Source: Liopterus haemorrhoidalis (taxonomy: Eukaryota; Arthropoda; Insecta; Coleoptera; Dytiscidae). Taken from it: 64,000 bases of DNA. The stretch lies in assembly GCA_963971575.1 (NCBI GenBank), contig OZ020611.1, forward strand, positions 179,244,071 to 179,308,070. Direction: 5' to 3'. Both the position numbers and the translations under genes were made by a program. Positions 11,101-21,130 of this stretch are shown here, piece after piece (position 1 is the first letter of the stretch; each line of letters begins with the position of its first letter). Under the pieces are notes generated by a model. It was not told the DNA's origin and made no database searches. It saw only the letters and a list, made by a program, of their open reading frames with translations.

Positions 11101-12969
11101 AAAAACCATTAAAGAGTATGAAAGAGAACTACTTCATTTGCTCTGTAGTGCTTTTTAACGTTTGAACAGACTGTAGCAGAACCCATGATCTTGCGCGACG
11201 TAATAAAATAAGATTTTGTCCCCTTTATTTTTCATTATTTTTTAATAGCACCTCCCGTTTTTCTCTTAATTGCACCCCTTGCTAAATTTCTGGTTACGCC
11301 CCTGACTGCATCACATGCTGTTTCCAGAAAGAGCGTTTTATTCTAGGATGATTAAGTAAAGGATGCGCTATTCGTATACTAACAACATTGACGATTGTGT
11401 GGAAACCCCTGTTGAGAAAGAAGGCAGTATATGTCTGTACTGTGCACACTGCAACTACGTAATGCGCATGTGCTACATTTGAATTTGAAACAAGCGTATT
11501 TTTAAATGAAAATAATTATGGAATTTCTTAGAAATTATTCTAAAATCTCGTAATTTCACAGCAAATTTTATAACATATTTGAGAAATTTGTATAACACGG
11601 TGTTAATTTTCTGAGTATCGTGTCAAACGGACCTGAAACTGTATAAATGTGTATTTAAAATTTATCTAATCATTTTAAAATAATATTATTTGTCGATATT
11701 TTAAAAATTAAAGGCTGCCAATAAAGGAGGCTGTATTATGAATTTAATCAGTCAGTTAAAGGATAAAGTGGTAGTTACAATAAACTAAAATAAGCTTGAA
11801 AAATATTAGTGCCAAATAATACTACCCAAACATCTTGTTGCGAAAATTACATGACTATGGCCCGATTGCAAGAATCTCTATTTAATTTAATGATTCAAAA
11901 TACCAGAGGTGGCTAGCTATGGGTCCTTTTCAAATATTCCGATAAGACGTTGAAGGGCCACATCCTTTGAGTATCCCCCCACAAACCAGAAATTAATTTA
12001 ATTTTTATCGTTCGATTAATGAAGGATTGAAAGACGGATGTACAAAATGAAATATATGGGGGAGGGGGTGTAGAGGGGTTAATTTTGATATATATTTTTT
12101 TACATTACATAGAAATATTCTAATCTTTACCTATAAGGGATGGTTTGATAATTTTTATTTGGTTGTGATAATTGATTAAATGAAAGTATGGAAATAAAAT
12201 ATATAACACAAATAGATACACATATTTTTATTCGTTTTGAAATATCACTGTCTGTTGTCTGTTGAACATTTTTCTTTTCGCCACCTTGTGTATATCTAAC
12301 AATTTAGCACAGTAATAGCGACTTACGTGGGTACGCAGTACCGCGATATATATCTTTCTCACTCAGTAAGGGTTTCCACACATTTTACACACGAATAGCG
12401 CATTCTTTACTTAATCATCCTAGGTTTTATTCACATTCCTAGGAAAAAATATTTTCGTGGTTAATTTTAAAAGATTATGGGAAAAAATGTTTTCATAATC
12501 ATACAACTTATAGCCAGAGCCCTGTCATGTGGGTTTGCACCGCTAAAAGGTGTCTATAATTTAATTTAAAACGAATTCCGTTTAAGGGGGACACGGTCAT
12601 TCTCTTTTCTCGCTTATAATATGTTAAGTAAATTTTGCCAAACTACGCAAATTAGTATCATAGCCATTATTTACTTTTATGGTTTATATTCTTAAGATAA
12701 AGATATTATACTCTGTTACAGATTGTCGGGGAATTTGTGATCCAGCTCATGTAGAAATGCTTCAAGATCAAACTCATGTAATGCTGCATGAATATTGTCA
12801 GAATCGACCCTGTACTCCAAAAGGACGTTTTGGAAAACTTCTTTTAGTCCTTCCTGCTGTTCAGGGTGTGTCCAGGAGAGGACTGGAAGAACTCCTATTT
12901 AGGAAAACAGTAGGAGACGTAGCAATAGAAAGATTACTAGGAGATATGGTTAAAGCCGCTAGTTCTTAA
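5125..12969 (+). CDS. NR2E-group nuclear receptor (PNR/TLX-like), partial: end of DNA-binding domain plus complete ligand-binding domain
   Basis: A ligand-type transcription factor that would bind DNA in the nucleus. Exons read: 5125-5367, 8093-8233, 8294-8493, 9479-9572, 9701-9856 and 12722-12969, all with AG acceptors and GT donors. After the two bases that finish a split codon, the joined length is 1080 bases (359 codons plus stop) with no internal stop. The first exon opens with VQHERAPR, the conserved T-box just after the second zinc finger of NR2E receptors, so the two-zinc-finger exons lie upstream of the window. A low-complexity hinge follows. The ligand-binding domain starts at [15 protein letters not shown] and continues with [16 protein letters not shown] (the nuclear receptor signature) and [11 protein letters not shown]. 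It ends in the helix-12 region IERLLGDMV. The pattern fits the NR2E group (tailless, dissatisfaction, PNR/Hr51, Hr83 and relatives); which member cannot be decided by eye. Introns 1, 3 and 5 are loaded with transposons. Confidence 0.9.
5722..5941. mobile_element. 220-bp MITE with perfect ~33-bp terminal inverted repeats and TA target
   Basis: The left end CAGAGTGATTATTTAATGGC continues through GAGACGACGTCAC to 5754. The right end from 5909 is its exact inverse complement, ending CACTCTG. TA flanks both ends (5720-5721 and 5942-5943), as for Tc1/mariner-type elements. It sits at the left terminus of the surrounding MITE. No coding capacity. Confidence 0.8.
6167..7124. mobile_element. MITE with CAGnCTnTTCCAA ends, long copy, nested
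   Basis: The left end CAGGCTATTCCAAGCAATTA continues GGCGGAACTAAATGG. The right end is GCCGCCTAAACGTTTGGAAT followed by AGCC, flanked by TA on both sides. It is the same family as the copies at 23680-24086 and 24112-24520. This copy is about 2.3 times longer because extra sequence with a long hairpin (6417-6556) lies inside it. Confidence 0.65.
6417..6556. repeat. Long imperfect hairpin with a GC-rich core
   Basis: AATAGTATAT (about 6417) pairs with ATATACTATT (to about 6556). Within it GAGTAGAACG (about 6438) pairs with CGTTCTACTC (ending 6536), and TCTTTTTTGTGCT pairs with AGCACAAAAAAGA. The loop is a GC-rich block containing GCCGAGGCGCAGCCGAGGC. See also the similarly built hairpin at 26719-26815. 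Confidence 0.7.
8702..8990 (+). pseudogene. Decayed mariner transposase fragment (intron 3 of the nuclear receptor)
   Basis: The + strand reads through mariner-like residues including [17 protein letters not shown] (a WVPHxL motif region) and, after a stop, [11 protein letters not shown] (the first catalytic Asp block). The frame is broken by stops and the rest of the catalytic domain is not recognisable. It is a relic unrelated in sequence to the intact mariner at 27144-28439. Confidence 0.7.
9990..10830 (+). pseudogene. LINE reverse-transcriptase fragment (RTE/BovB-like C-terminal part) in intron 5
   Basis: A YADD catalytic box reads at 10036-10047. It is followed across stops and frameshifts by the C-terminal part typical of insect RTE-type LINEs: [30 protein letters not shown] and VKRRKLEY, then (next frame) a [19 protein letters not shown] end. 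Several stops and frame changes show that it is dead. The clade is inferred from the motif style only. Confidence 0.75.
10838..11173. mobile_element. TA-target MITE with GTTCAAACGTTA terminal repeats (copy 1)
   Basis: The left end (TA)TAGTTCGTTCAAACGTTA and right end TAACGTTTGAACAGACTG(TA) are inverse complements apart from a few bases. Inside is the signature GAGAGCGGTGTTGCCAAATG, which also occurs (inverted) near 20400, 35670 and 39940. The 94-codon open frame here (10874-11158) shows no recognisable domain and is probably not a gene. Confidence 0.75.
11343..12423. mobile_element. Non-autonomous hAT-type element (1081 bp)
   Basis: The ends CTAGGATGATTAAGTAAAGG and the inverse CTTTACTTAATCATCCTAG pair over about 33 bp with one mismatch (GATGCGCTATTCGT / ACGAATAGCGCATT). 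A GTGTGGAAACCC-type motif also recurs near both ends. The element is flanked by an exact 8-bp direct repeat, GTTTTATT (11335-11342 and 12424-12431). No transposase frame is present. Confidence 0.8.
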
Positions 12970-13031
12970 GATTTATTGTAAATAATGAAATACTTTATTG
13001 TCAAGTGTAAATCTAGTCTAGTCAAAATGTA

Positions 13032-13042
13032 AATAAAATAAA
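13032..13042 (+). terminator. Polyadenylation signals of the nuclear receptor gene
   Basis: Two overlapping AATAAA hexamers (13032-13037 and 13037-13042) lie about 63 bases after the receptor stop codon, at a distance suited to a very short 3' UTR. The next gene's ATG follows at 13484. Confidence 0.6.
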
Positions 13043-13483
13043 TGTATATGTAAATAATATAATTTAATTTTTGATGTTTAAAGTCTATAAATATAATGAT
13101 ATTAAACTGTCGATTTTAAAAAAGGGAATTTTCAATAAATGTTGTTTATTCATTTCCAATTTGTTCAATTTTAGTCAGTGGCGGACTAAAAAAATCTGAC
13201 CAGTAAAATCGGGGCTCTCTGTGTTCCACCATTGAAATAAATCATAAAATAATGAAAAAATCTATATAATAAAATCGTTTTACATAGGCAGTTGCCTAAT
13301 TTGCCTTGGCAAAAGTCCGCCCCTGATTTTATTTGAAAAAATTAAACCTGGTAAATTGCGCCTGAAATTTATATAACTATATTAACATCTAGGTACTGTA
13401 GTAGTTCTATAGTTTTCAAACTGTCAAATAAATCACCATTTATGTAGGGTTAGAATTTTTATATTCTGAGTTTTTGTTTAGAA

Positions 13484-16400
13484 ATGGAAATAATAGTGTA
13501 CGACGCAGAAAAAATATGTAGATCCTGTTTAAAACAACCAGAAGAAATGATATCAATTTTTGAAATTGTTTCTGATTTCGGGGAGAATGTGAAAATAAAT
13601 GATATCCTTAAAACATTGACAACTTTTGAGGTTAGTTTATTTATTTTGGGTTTTAAATTCGGTGAAACATAATTTAGTGTTTTAAAAATTTGTTAAAGAT
13701 GTATTTAAAATAGGTTAATGATATATGTTTTTGTCAGGTTGTAGAAGGAGATGGACTACCAGAAAAAATTTGTTACGAATGTCTTAACGAACTTAAAAGA
13801 TTTAACCTTTTTATCAAACAACTACAAGAATCCGATGAAAAACTTAAGTTTTGCCAACAAGCTTTATTAAATGCACAAACTACAGGTATTACAGAAATAA
13901 CAGTATCAGAAGAATTGTACAATGAGGACACAGTTTATTCAAACGCTTTCGCAGTTGATGTAAAAATTGAAGATGCTGTGTATGAAGATAATGATAAATA
14001 TAATGAAGAAGAAAAACAAGATGTCAATGAAATACTCTCTGATGAAGAGAATGAAGAAAATAGTAAGCAGATTAAAAAGAAAAAAGGATATTTGTGTACG
14101 ATATGTAATAAATCATTTAGAACTAAAAAATTATTAGGTGCTCATAAACAAAGTCATGCATCAAAAACGCATATGTGTACGGAGTGCGGTAAAGAATTTT
14201 TAGAACATATGCATTTAAAAGTTCATATGAGATCGCATTTTACCGATGAAGAGAAACCGTTTAAATGTGAAAATTGTGGTCAGCAATATGCATATCAGTA
14301 TCAACTAAATCAACATATGTTTAAACATAGCGATGAAAAACCATTTCCCTGTCCACATTGTGATAAAGGTTGTGTTACGGCCGATAGTTTAAAAAGACAT
14401 ATGAGAGTGCATGATGTGAATTATAAGAAGCAGAAGCATGTTTGTACGATATGTCAGAAGGAATTTGCATATCCCAGTTTTTTAGCAGAGCATATGAAGA
14501 ACCATACAGGAGAGAAGCCGTTCTTGTGTAGTTATTGTGGAAAAGGTTTTAGGCAGAAAGGAGCGTTGCAGTATCATATTAGAATTCATACGGGAACTAA
14601 ACCATATTCATGTGATATTTGTAAAAATACTTTTATGTCCCAAGGTAAGTTTATAAGTGATATTTAGTATGTTAATTTTTGTGTGCCTCAAGCCCCCACT
14701 TTCGTTTGGTCGTGTAGTTTTTGAAATATAGTAACTTTTAATGATTGAATGGGACTTTGAGACCTGTTGTTCTCAACATTGTAAATTAGGCCTTCATAAG
14801 ACAATTTAGTTTTGTAGATTAAATATTAGGCGTCCGTTCTATTGCGTATTTCTAAAAACAATGTACAATGTTCTGGGTAAATTTTAAGCCAAAGATTTCA
14901 TTTTCAACATCATAGCAAAAGAATAGTAAGTAAATATAAATAATACAAGATTAATTCTATAAATCAACTAAAGCCAGTCTTTGGTGGGCTAGAACGGAAA
15001 CTCAAACTATAATATTACCAAACTAACAAGCAGAGCTGTGACCAAAAAAAAACTAGTAAAAGTATTTAAAATACTAAATACTGATCAAATTATTTGAAAT
15101 AACAAATACTCTTAGTCATCATTGATAAAAAGTATTTGAAATTATTTATTTCAAATACTTTGATGTCGACAAATTGATGACATAATGAGTGAAGAAGAAA
15201 CGATGCTGTATGGTGTACTGCAGGGAAGCATTCTTGGGCCAATCCTCTTTATCATATACCTAAATGATTTATTACAAATTAAATCTAAAGACTTCATAAT
15301 ATCGTACGCAGATGACACCGCTATATTTTACGAAGCAGAGGATTGGTAATCAATCAGAACAAAAATCAGTGAAGATCTTGTTATCATAAGAAACTGGATG
15401 AGCACCAATTTCTTAACAATCAACCTAAACAAAACCAGATTTATGCCATTTACAGTGTATTGTGATAAGCTCCCTCAGTATAATATCATCAAAATACACT
15501 CAACAAACTGTGATAAATCTAACTGTGATTATATAGAATCAAAAACTGCTATAAAATATCTCGGAATAATAATTGACTCACATGTAAGATGGGATAAACA
15601 TATTGATCTCATAATTAAAAAATTGAGAGGCCTGATATATATCTTTAAACTTGTGAAACATTTCTTAAATATTAAACTATTAAAAATAATTTACTACAGT
15701 GTATTCCATTCGATTTTATCCTACGGTATTATAGCATGGTGCGGAATATAGAAGTCGCATTTAGAGAGATTAAAAAGACTGCAAAACAGAGCAACGAAAC
15801 TAATATTCAGCTTAAAATACGATACCCCGTCAGCCAATCTCTCAGGCAAACTTACGCAAAATTGGTACTGCTATAGCAGTCTAAAACCAGTGGCGAAGGG
15901 ACACCTCCGCTAAACTTGCCCTCCCATAAAAAAAATAATAATAATAAAAGAATACAAAAAAAAAAAAATTTAAATTTAAAAGAAGATTTAGGTAAATCTT
16001 CAAAAATACATCAAATTATGTCCAATACAAATTTTTGTCCCAGGTTTGGTTTACTAGTTACGAATTTTTTTAAATATTAAAGTTTAATAACTTCCGTTTC
16101 CGGTTTCGGATTTTAATAAAAAAAAATAGGGTTCTTCCCAATTATTAGGAGAATTTTTTAGTACCAGAACGAACTCTTTAAGTTAAACCGTTTTTGAGTT
16201 ATCGTGTATACACACAGACACACACAGAGACACACACAAAGCATACACACACACAGACACACACAACATACGGACGGTACTTCGAAAATAGGTTTTTTGG
16301 ATTCCCTGGACCATGAAACGTGGTCATCAGTCAAAATCTCGACATCGAAAATTTTCGCGATTACAATACTTGCCCCTTATATATTAATGTCGGGCAAGTA

Positions 16401-18581
16401 AAAAGAGATACCAATATTATTTCACATAATTATGGAACAAGAGCACGCGAAAGGAAACTAATGGAGCAACCCCGAGCCGAAAAGAGAATTGGTCAAAGAT
16501 ATTATACATATTTTCTTCCCAGAATATATAACATGGTGCCGGCGGAAATTAGAAACATTAATTTGTATCACAGCTACAAAAAGAAAATTAAATTATGGTT
16601 ACTTCTAGCAGGAACAGAAACTATTGAAAAAATGTTTATATAACTATGCCAAGTAAGAAAAACGTTAATCTATATTCATACAAATATAAGCAGACTTGTA
16701 ATGTAAATTAGGAATTGTGGCACATTCAAGCTCATCAGAGCTTAAGTACAATCATAAATATTTGCCGCATATATATTTATTTATTTGTTGCATTTACTCG
16801 GAGAAATGTAATGTATTCAAATGGAATTATCAACAAATCCTTGTAAACAAAAAAAAAAAAAAAAACTATGTATACTTAATGGCAAATAAATTATTATTAT
16901 TATTACTTTAAATGTATTTGAAATACTAGGGAAATATTTGAAATACTAGGAAATATTTGAAATAATAGAGAAATATTTGAATTGCTAGGGAAATATTGAC
17001 GTTTTCAGAAAACAAATATCAAATACCACGTAGAAAGTATTTGCAAATCCAAATACCAAGAGCATATTTTTTTGAAATACAATATTTCAAATCTGTTTAT
17101 TATTTATTTATTTTTATAGTACTTTACCCTACTTTCTATACTTATTATTTTCTAGGAATATTAAAAGTGCATATGAGACGACATACAAATGAGAGACCCT
17201 ACATTTGTGATATATGTGGCAGAGCGTTCAGGCAATCGACAGACATGAGATGTCACCGAAGAACACATACAGGAGACAAACCAGTGCAGTGTACTGTCTG
17301 CATGAAAAGAATGGCAACAACAGGTAAATCAAAATTATATTATGTCGTTACAAAAATGGCTGCATATCAGTGGCGGCTGAGACAGGGTGGCGCTGGGACA
17401 GTGTCCTCCTAAAAAAATTTAATAAGGAAAACTGAATTAAAATTTATTTATACTTTAAAATTGCATTAAACTATCTAAATATATCGCCATATATTTATTT
17501 TTATTATTTCTAATTCAAAGATTTTTTATATAAGTGTTAGATTTTAAAAATTTAGATCTAGAAAACAATGCTCAGGAGGATATTACATGTTAGTCTCCCG
17601 GTACAGTGTTGCCACATGCGATTTCTAAAGTATTTATCTACGCAAGTAATAAAAATGAACTGGAAAGGGTAACAGCGGCGAGTTGTTAGTGTGAAAGTGT
17701 TGGTGAATTTAAGCTGGCGGCCTTACCTTAGTGTTCGTTTAATTTGATTTTACTCAGACGATAAACTGGATTATGAAACTATATTATTAATAAAAAATAT
17801 TGGTCCTGATTGGCTAAAATTGAATATTTCACAATCAAACAAAAATGGAAATAGAACATTAATCGAGAGTTCAGTAAAAAACAATGGTAATAATTTAGAA
17901 TGGGGCACCAAAAGCTATCTTTAACTCGGAGCTTCATAAAAAAATATTTATAATAAAAAATTATTCACTTTCAAGTTGTACTTGGAAGTATAATTTGAAA
18001 ACGAAATATTTTTAATCATTTTTAATATCATTATGGTCAACTTATGCTTCTTAAACTCGGAACCGTTTACCGATTCCTGATAGAACTTTTATAAACATTA
18101 ATATATACAGAGAGACAGACGTATCCATCTGACATGTAGACTGTCGATTACCTGTTGTAAAAATTTAAAAATAATATACGTTAATTTGGCACCACATACT
18201 ATTTTGTTTCATAGATAGCGCATTGCTGAAAATATTTAATATGATTCAAGAAGTTGTTTTGTGGCCCTATCAACATTATCAAACATAAAGGTTTTTTATT
18301 CATTTTGGTCTATATGTTAGCTAATTAATTTTACAGGTCAACTGACGGTCCATATGCGTATGCACACCGGGGAAAAGCCATATCCATGCAGCATGTGCAA
18401 TAAATCGTTCGCGACCCGCACCATGGTTGTCAAACATCTACGCACACACACGGGCGAGCGACCTTATGTTTGTAACTGCTGTGGCAAGGCCTTCTCACAG
18501 AGCAGCTCACTCAACACGCACCTTAAAATACACGCACGGAACAAGGACATCAACTGCACCTCCTCCATCATCAACATGTAG
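13484..18581 (+). CDS. ZAD C2H2 zinc-finger protein with 11 fingers (488 aa, 4 exons)
   Basis: A probable sequence-specific nuclear DNA-binding protein. Exons: 13484-13630, 13738-14644, 17156-17323 and 18337-18581; joined length 1467 bases, exactly 489 codons with the stop. The start ATG has A at -3 and G at +4. Residues 1-90 form a ZAD (zf-AD) domain: ICRSC near the start and ICYEC at the start of exon 2 supply the four zinc cysteines. A Glu/Asp-rich linker follows. Then come eleven C2H2 fingers, from YLCTIC to YVCNCC, several joined by TGEKP-type linkers. Fingers 7 and 9 are each split by a phase-1 intron at the same position, so exon 3 encodes exactly two finger lengths (168 bases). Exon 4 is clearly more GC-rich than exons 1-3. 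The target genes are unknown; ZAD domains usually dimerise. Confidence 0.92.
15185..16910 (+). pseudogene. 5'-truncated LINE (reverse-transcriptase part) in intron 2 of the first zinc-finger gene, split by a second element
   Basis: The + strand reads LQGSILGPILFIIYLNDLL then ISYADDTAIFY (catalytic YADD at 15305-15316), then the thumb-like C-terminal region (TRFMPF, KYLGIIIDSHVRWDKH, LRGLIYIFKLVKHFL). After the inserted element it continues with YGTRARERKL, FLPRIYNMVPAEIR. The 3' end is TGGCAAATAAATTATTATTA, a short tandem ATT tail typical of LINEs. Several stops show decay. Only the last part of ORF2 is present. The clade is not assigned. Confidence 0.8.
15887..16398. mobile_element. 512-bp dispersed element inserted in the LINE (copy 1)
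   Basis: It starts CCAGTGGCGAAGGGACACCT and ends GTCGGGCAAG, with TAAAA on both sides (15882-15886 and 16399-16403). The same ends and much of the interior recur at 40775-41434. The right end is a hairpin: CTTGCCC (about 16370) pairs with GGGCAAG. It contains a CA-rich microsatellite (16205-16270). Removing it rejoins the LINE reading frame exactly. Superfamily unknown. Confidence 0.8.
16912..16998. repeat. Short tandem repeat of about 20-24 bp
   Basis: Four imperfect copies of a GAAATACTAGGGAAATATTT-type unit directly after the LINE tail. TATTTGAAATAC motifs also lie to the left of the LINE (15060-15170), so the LINE apparently inserted into this repeat. Confidence 0.6.
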
Positions 18582-20788
18582 GCTAAACAACAATATGTAT
18601 ACCTTGCATATATATGCCAGTACAGGAATACTTGAAAATGAAGTAAGCCATTAGGTTGGCAGTTGGTGGAAAAAAATTTCTTGCAGTAATTCCATCAACA
18701 TGTATCTCAAGTTAGATGACAGCAACAAGTACATCAATTAGTCTACCATCCTTAGCAATGGTAGATTTAGGAAATGCTACATCTTTTGAGATGCAGCATT
18801 ATGTACAGAGATGAAGAAATCAAGAAACACGTCAGTGACTAGGACATTAATTGGTCACCCATCATCATGTACGTGAAGAGATATGTAGGCATTGCAATAA
18901 ATGCAAGTGAAGGAAAATTTGGAAATGAAGAATGCCTCTATGTTGGCAGTTGGTGGAGCAATGTCTGTTTGAAGTAATTCCATCCAGACAAGCTCTCAAG
19001 TTAGACACCAGGCATTAGAATATCATCTATTCTGCAATTATTAGCATGGTACGTCTAATACATCGGAAATACAGGGTGATTTTAAAAGCAATATATTATG
19101 TATAGTAGGAACAGCCATAGATTGCACATCAAGGTAAACTGTAAACTGTCCGGTATTAGTTTAAGGATAAATCATTACCGGCGGGATATAACTCTGCCTG
19201 ACAGGGACCTATTTTATTAAGATTCTGATTTATGTTGGAAGTTTGAAAAGTTATTTATAATACCAAATTATTAAACATAGCAGAATGTTATTAAAATTAT
19301 ATGGTACTCGTTGGCTCATTACGTTACAAATAAAAATAACGAAGAAAACAGAATTTTACCAAACGACGCCTATGAAATAGCTTGTTTTAAACTTCGCCGG
19401 CAGAGCATAAAATTTAAGCAACTAAAACGAGAGAAGAAAATAAGCTAGACTTAGGTATGTCTGTTCTTCTTTCCTCTTACTTTGTTAGATTTCAACTAAC
19501 GCTTAATGTTCTGTTTCTTTCTAACAGATTGTATGTGTGTGACATATTTAAAAACATCATTTGATTTATCTCCACATATATTCGTCTTTAATGTGCAATC
19601 TTTGGCTGGTCTTACTTTAATAGGAAATAGCTTGAAATTGTGTGTCAGCTGGCCGAAGCTGTAGTAGTGGCGGTTGGTACATCAGAGCTGCATCACCCCC
19701 AAAATTAAAAAAATTTAAACATTACAGACCTTTATGATTTTATTCGCTCTCCCTCTCTACCTCTCTCCCTCTCACCATCTCTCTCTCTCTGTCTCTCCCA
19801 CTCTCCCTCTCTCCCTGTCTCCCTCTCTCCCTACTAATTCAAACCATAGGTTGAATCATAAGCATATAAGGAATTTTCGAAAAACTAATGTGATCAAAAA
19901 TTCCTGTTAAACTATTCCGGTTCCCATCAATGTACATTATGGAGATTTTTTTCAGATTATTAGATCAACCCTTTTCGGAGATACGGTGGGAGACAAAAGT
20001 TTATTCACACATTTTCGGCGAAAATCCAGTAAAAAACATTGAGATTTCAAAAATAAAAATTTGCTTGTTGATCCACCCTTTAAGAGGTTTTATTTAATAT
20101 GTCACTCAAAATAAAAATAATCATTAAATACATATGTATTTATTTATATTCATCTCAGGAAGTGTTTTTTTGAACACGCAGTATTTTAACTTATGTGCGT
20201 CAAAAGTTTGTATAAGCATTCGAAATTTCAACTTTTTATATTAAGCCGTTTTGCTACTATTTCTACCATACAGACAGACACATGTTAGAAGGGTTTTTTG
20301 GTGGCCATACATACAAAACCTTAAAAATATAAAATTACGCTAATATTTTGGGTTCATTGACATATTTGACACTTTTACAACATTTGGCAACACCGCTCCA
20401 ATTTCCCATAACAGCAATACTGCATTCTAACATTTGAACGGACTATAATAATCGGAAGTTCATTGAAATATATAAAAATGAACATTGCCTCTGGCAAATT
20501 AAATCAAAGAATATCATGGTAGATTAGAAAAGTCGTGTATTTAAAACTGGTCGGAAAACAAACTCGCTACCAAAAAAGATTTGTAAAGAAAATCAACAAC
20601 CTGAGAGGCCAACTATATGAAGGAGTTTAAAACGGTCAGACTGTCATCCAAGATGGAAGCGGAATGGACGACTTTTATGTACCTAAATTGTGATACTTGA
20701 AGCTCTTTAGATTTTTAAATAATAAATAAACACGTGTTGGAGCCAAGAGGTTTTTGCAGAAAAACTGTACCGTACGGATGCACTAGGT
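18582..20788. other. 3' flank of the first zinc-finger gene; no gene recognised
   Basis: A diverged direct duplication is visible: GGTTGGCAGTTGGTGGA with AGTAATTCCATC and CTCAAGTTAGA at 18653-18720 recurs at about 18934-19005. A candidate AATAAA lies at 18896-18901. CT-rich microsatellite at 19746-19832. Near 20370-20449 is the right end of the TA-target MITE family of 10838-11173 (CAACACCGCTCC and a CATTTGAACGGACTATA end), apparently truncated on its left. Nothing else is recognised. Confidence 0.5.
19746..19832. repeat. CT-rich microsatellite
   Basis: A run of CTCTC/CCCTCT units, nearly pure pyrimidine on the + strand. Confidence 0.85.
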
Positions 20789-20789
20789 T

Positions 20790-20900
20790 AGTGGTTCTCA
20801 ACCTTTATTAGGTGATGGTACCTTGATATAAAATATGAAAAATTCAATGGAGTTCGCCGCATCACTTTCATATACCTACGGCACTCTAGATGAGAACCAC
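20790..20900. mobile_element. Tiny hAT-like MITE
   Basis: The ends TAGTGGTTCTCAACC and GAGAACCACTG form an inverted pair of the CAGTGGTTCTCAACC type common in hAT MITEs. A cleaner copy of the same end type is at 34435-34680. No convincing target duplication here. Confidence 0.45.
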
Positions 20901-21130
20901 TGCACAAAGTTTGCCTGTGCTTATGTAGCCGGTATTAATAAATTGTTAAAACTATATTTTTTTTTTTTTTTACCGCAGAATTTATTTCGCTCTTGATCTC
21001 TGAGGAACTACTAATAGAGAATGCATAACGCGAATTTTGCGACGGATTGACAAAGATAATATATCATCTGTCTCAAACTAAAGTCGATATGCGCAAAGAA
21101 CTCAAAGGAACCAATCTCATTAGTTCCTCT

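Noticed and set aside
13915..14667. Single-exon zinc-finger gene
   Set aside because: A GT donor at 14645 and matching exons at 17156 and 18337 complete a split finger, so this is only exon 2.
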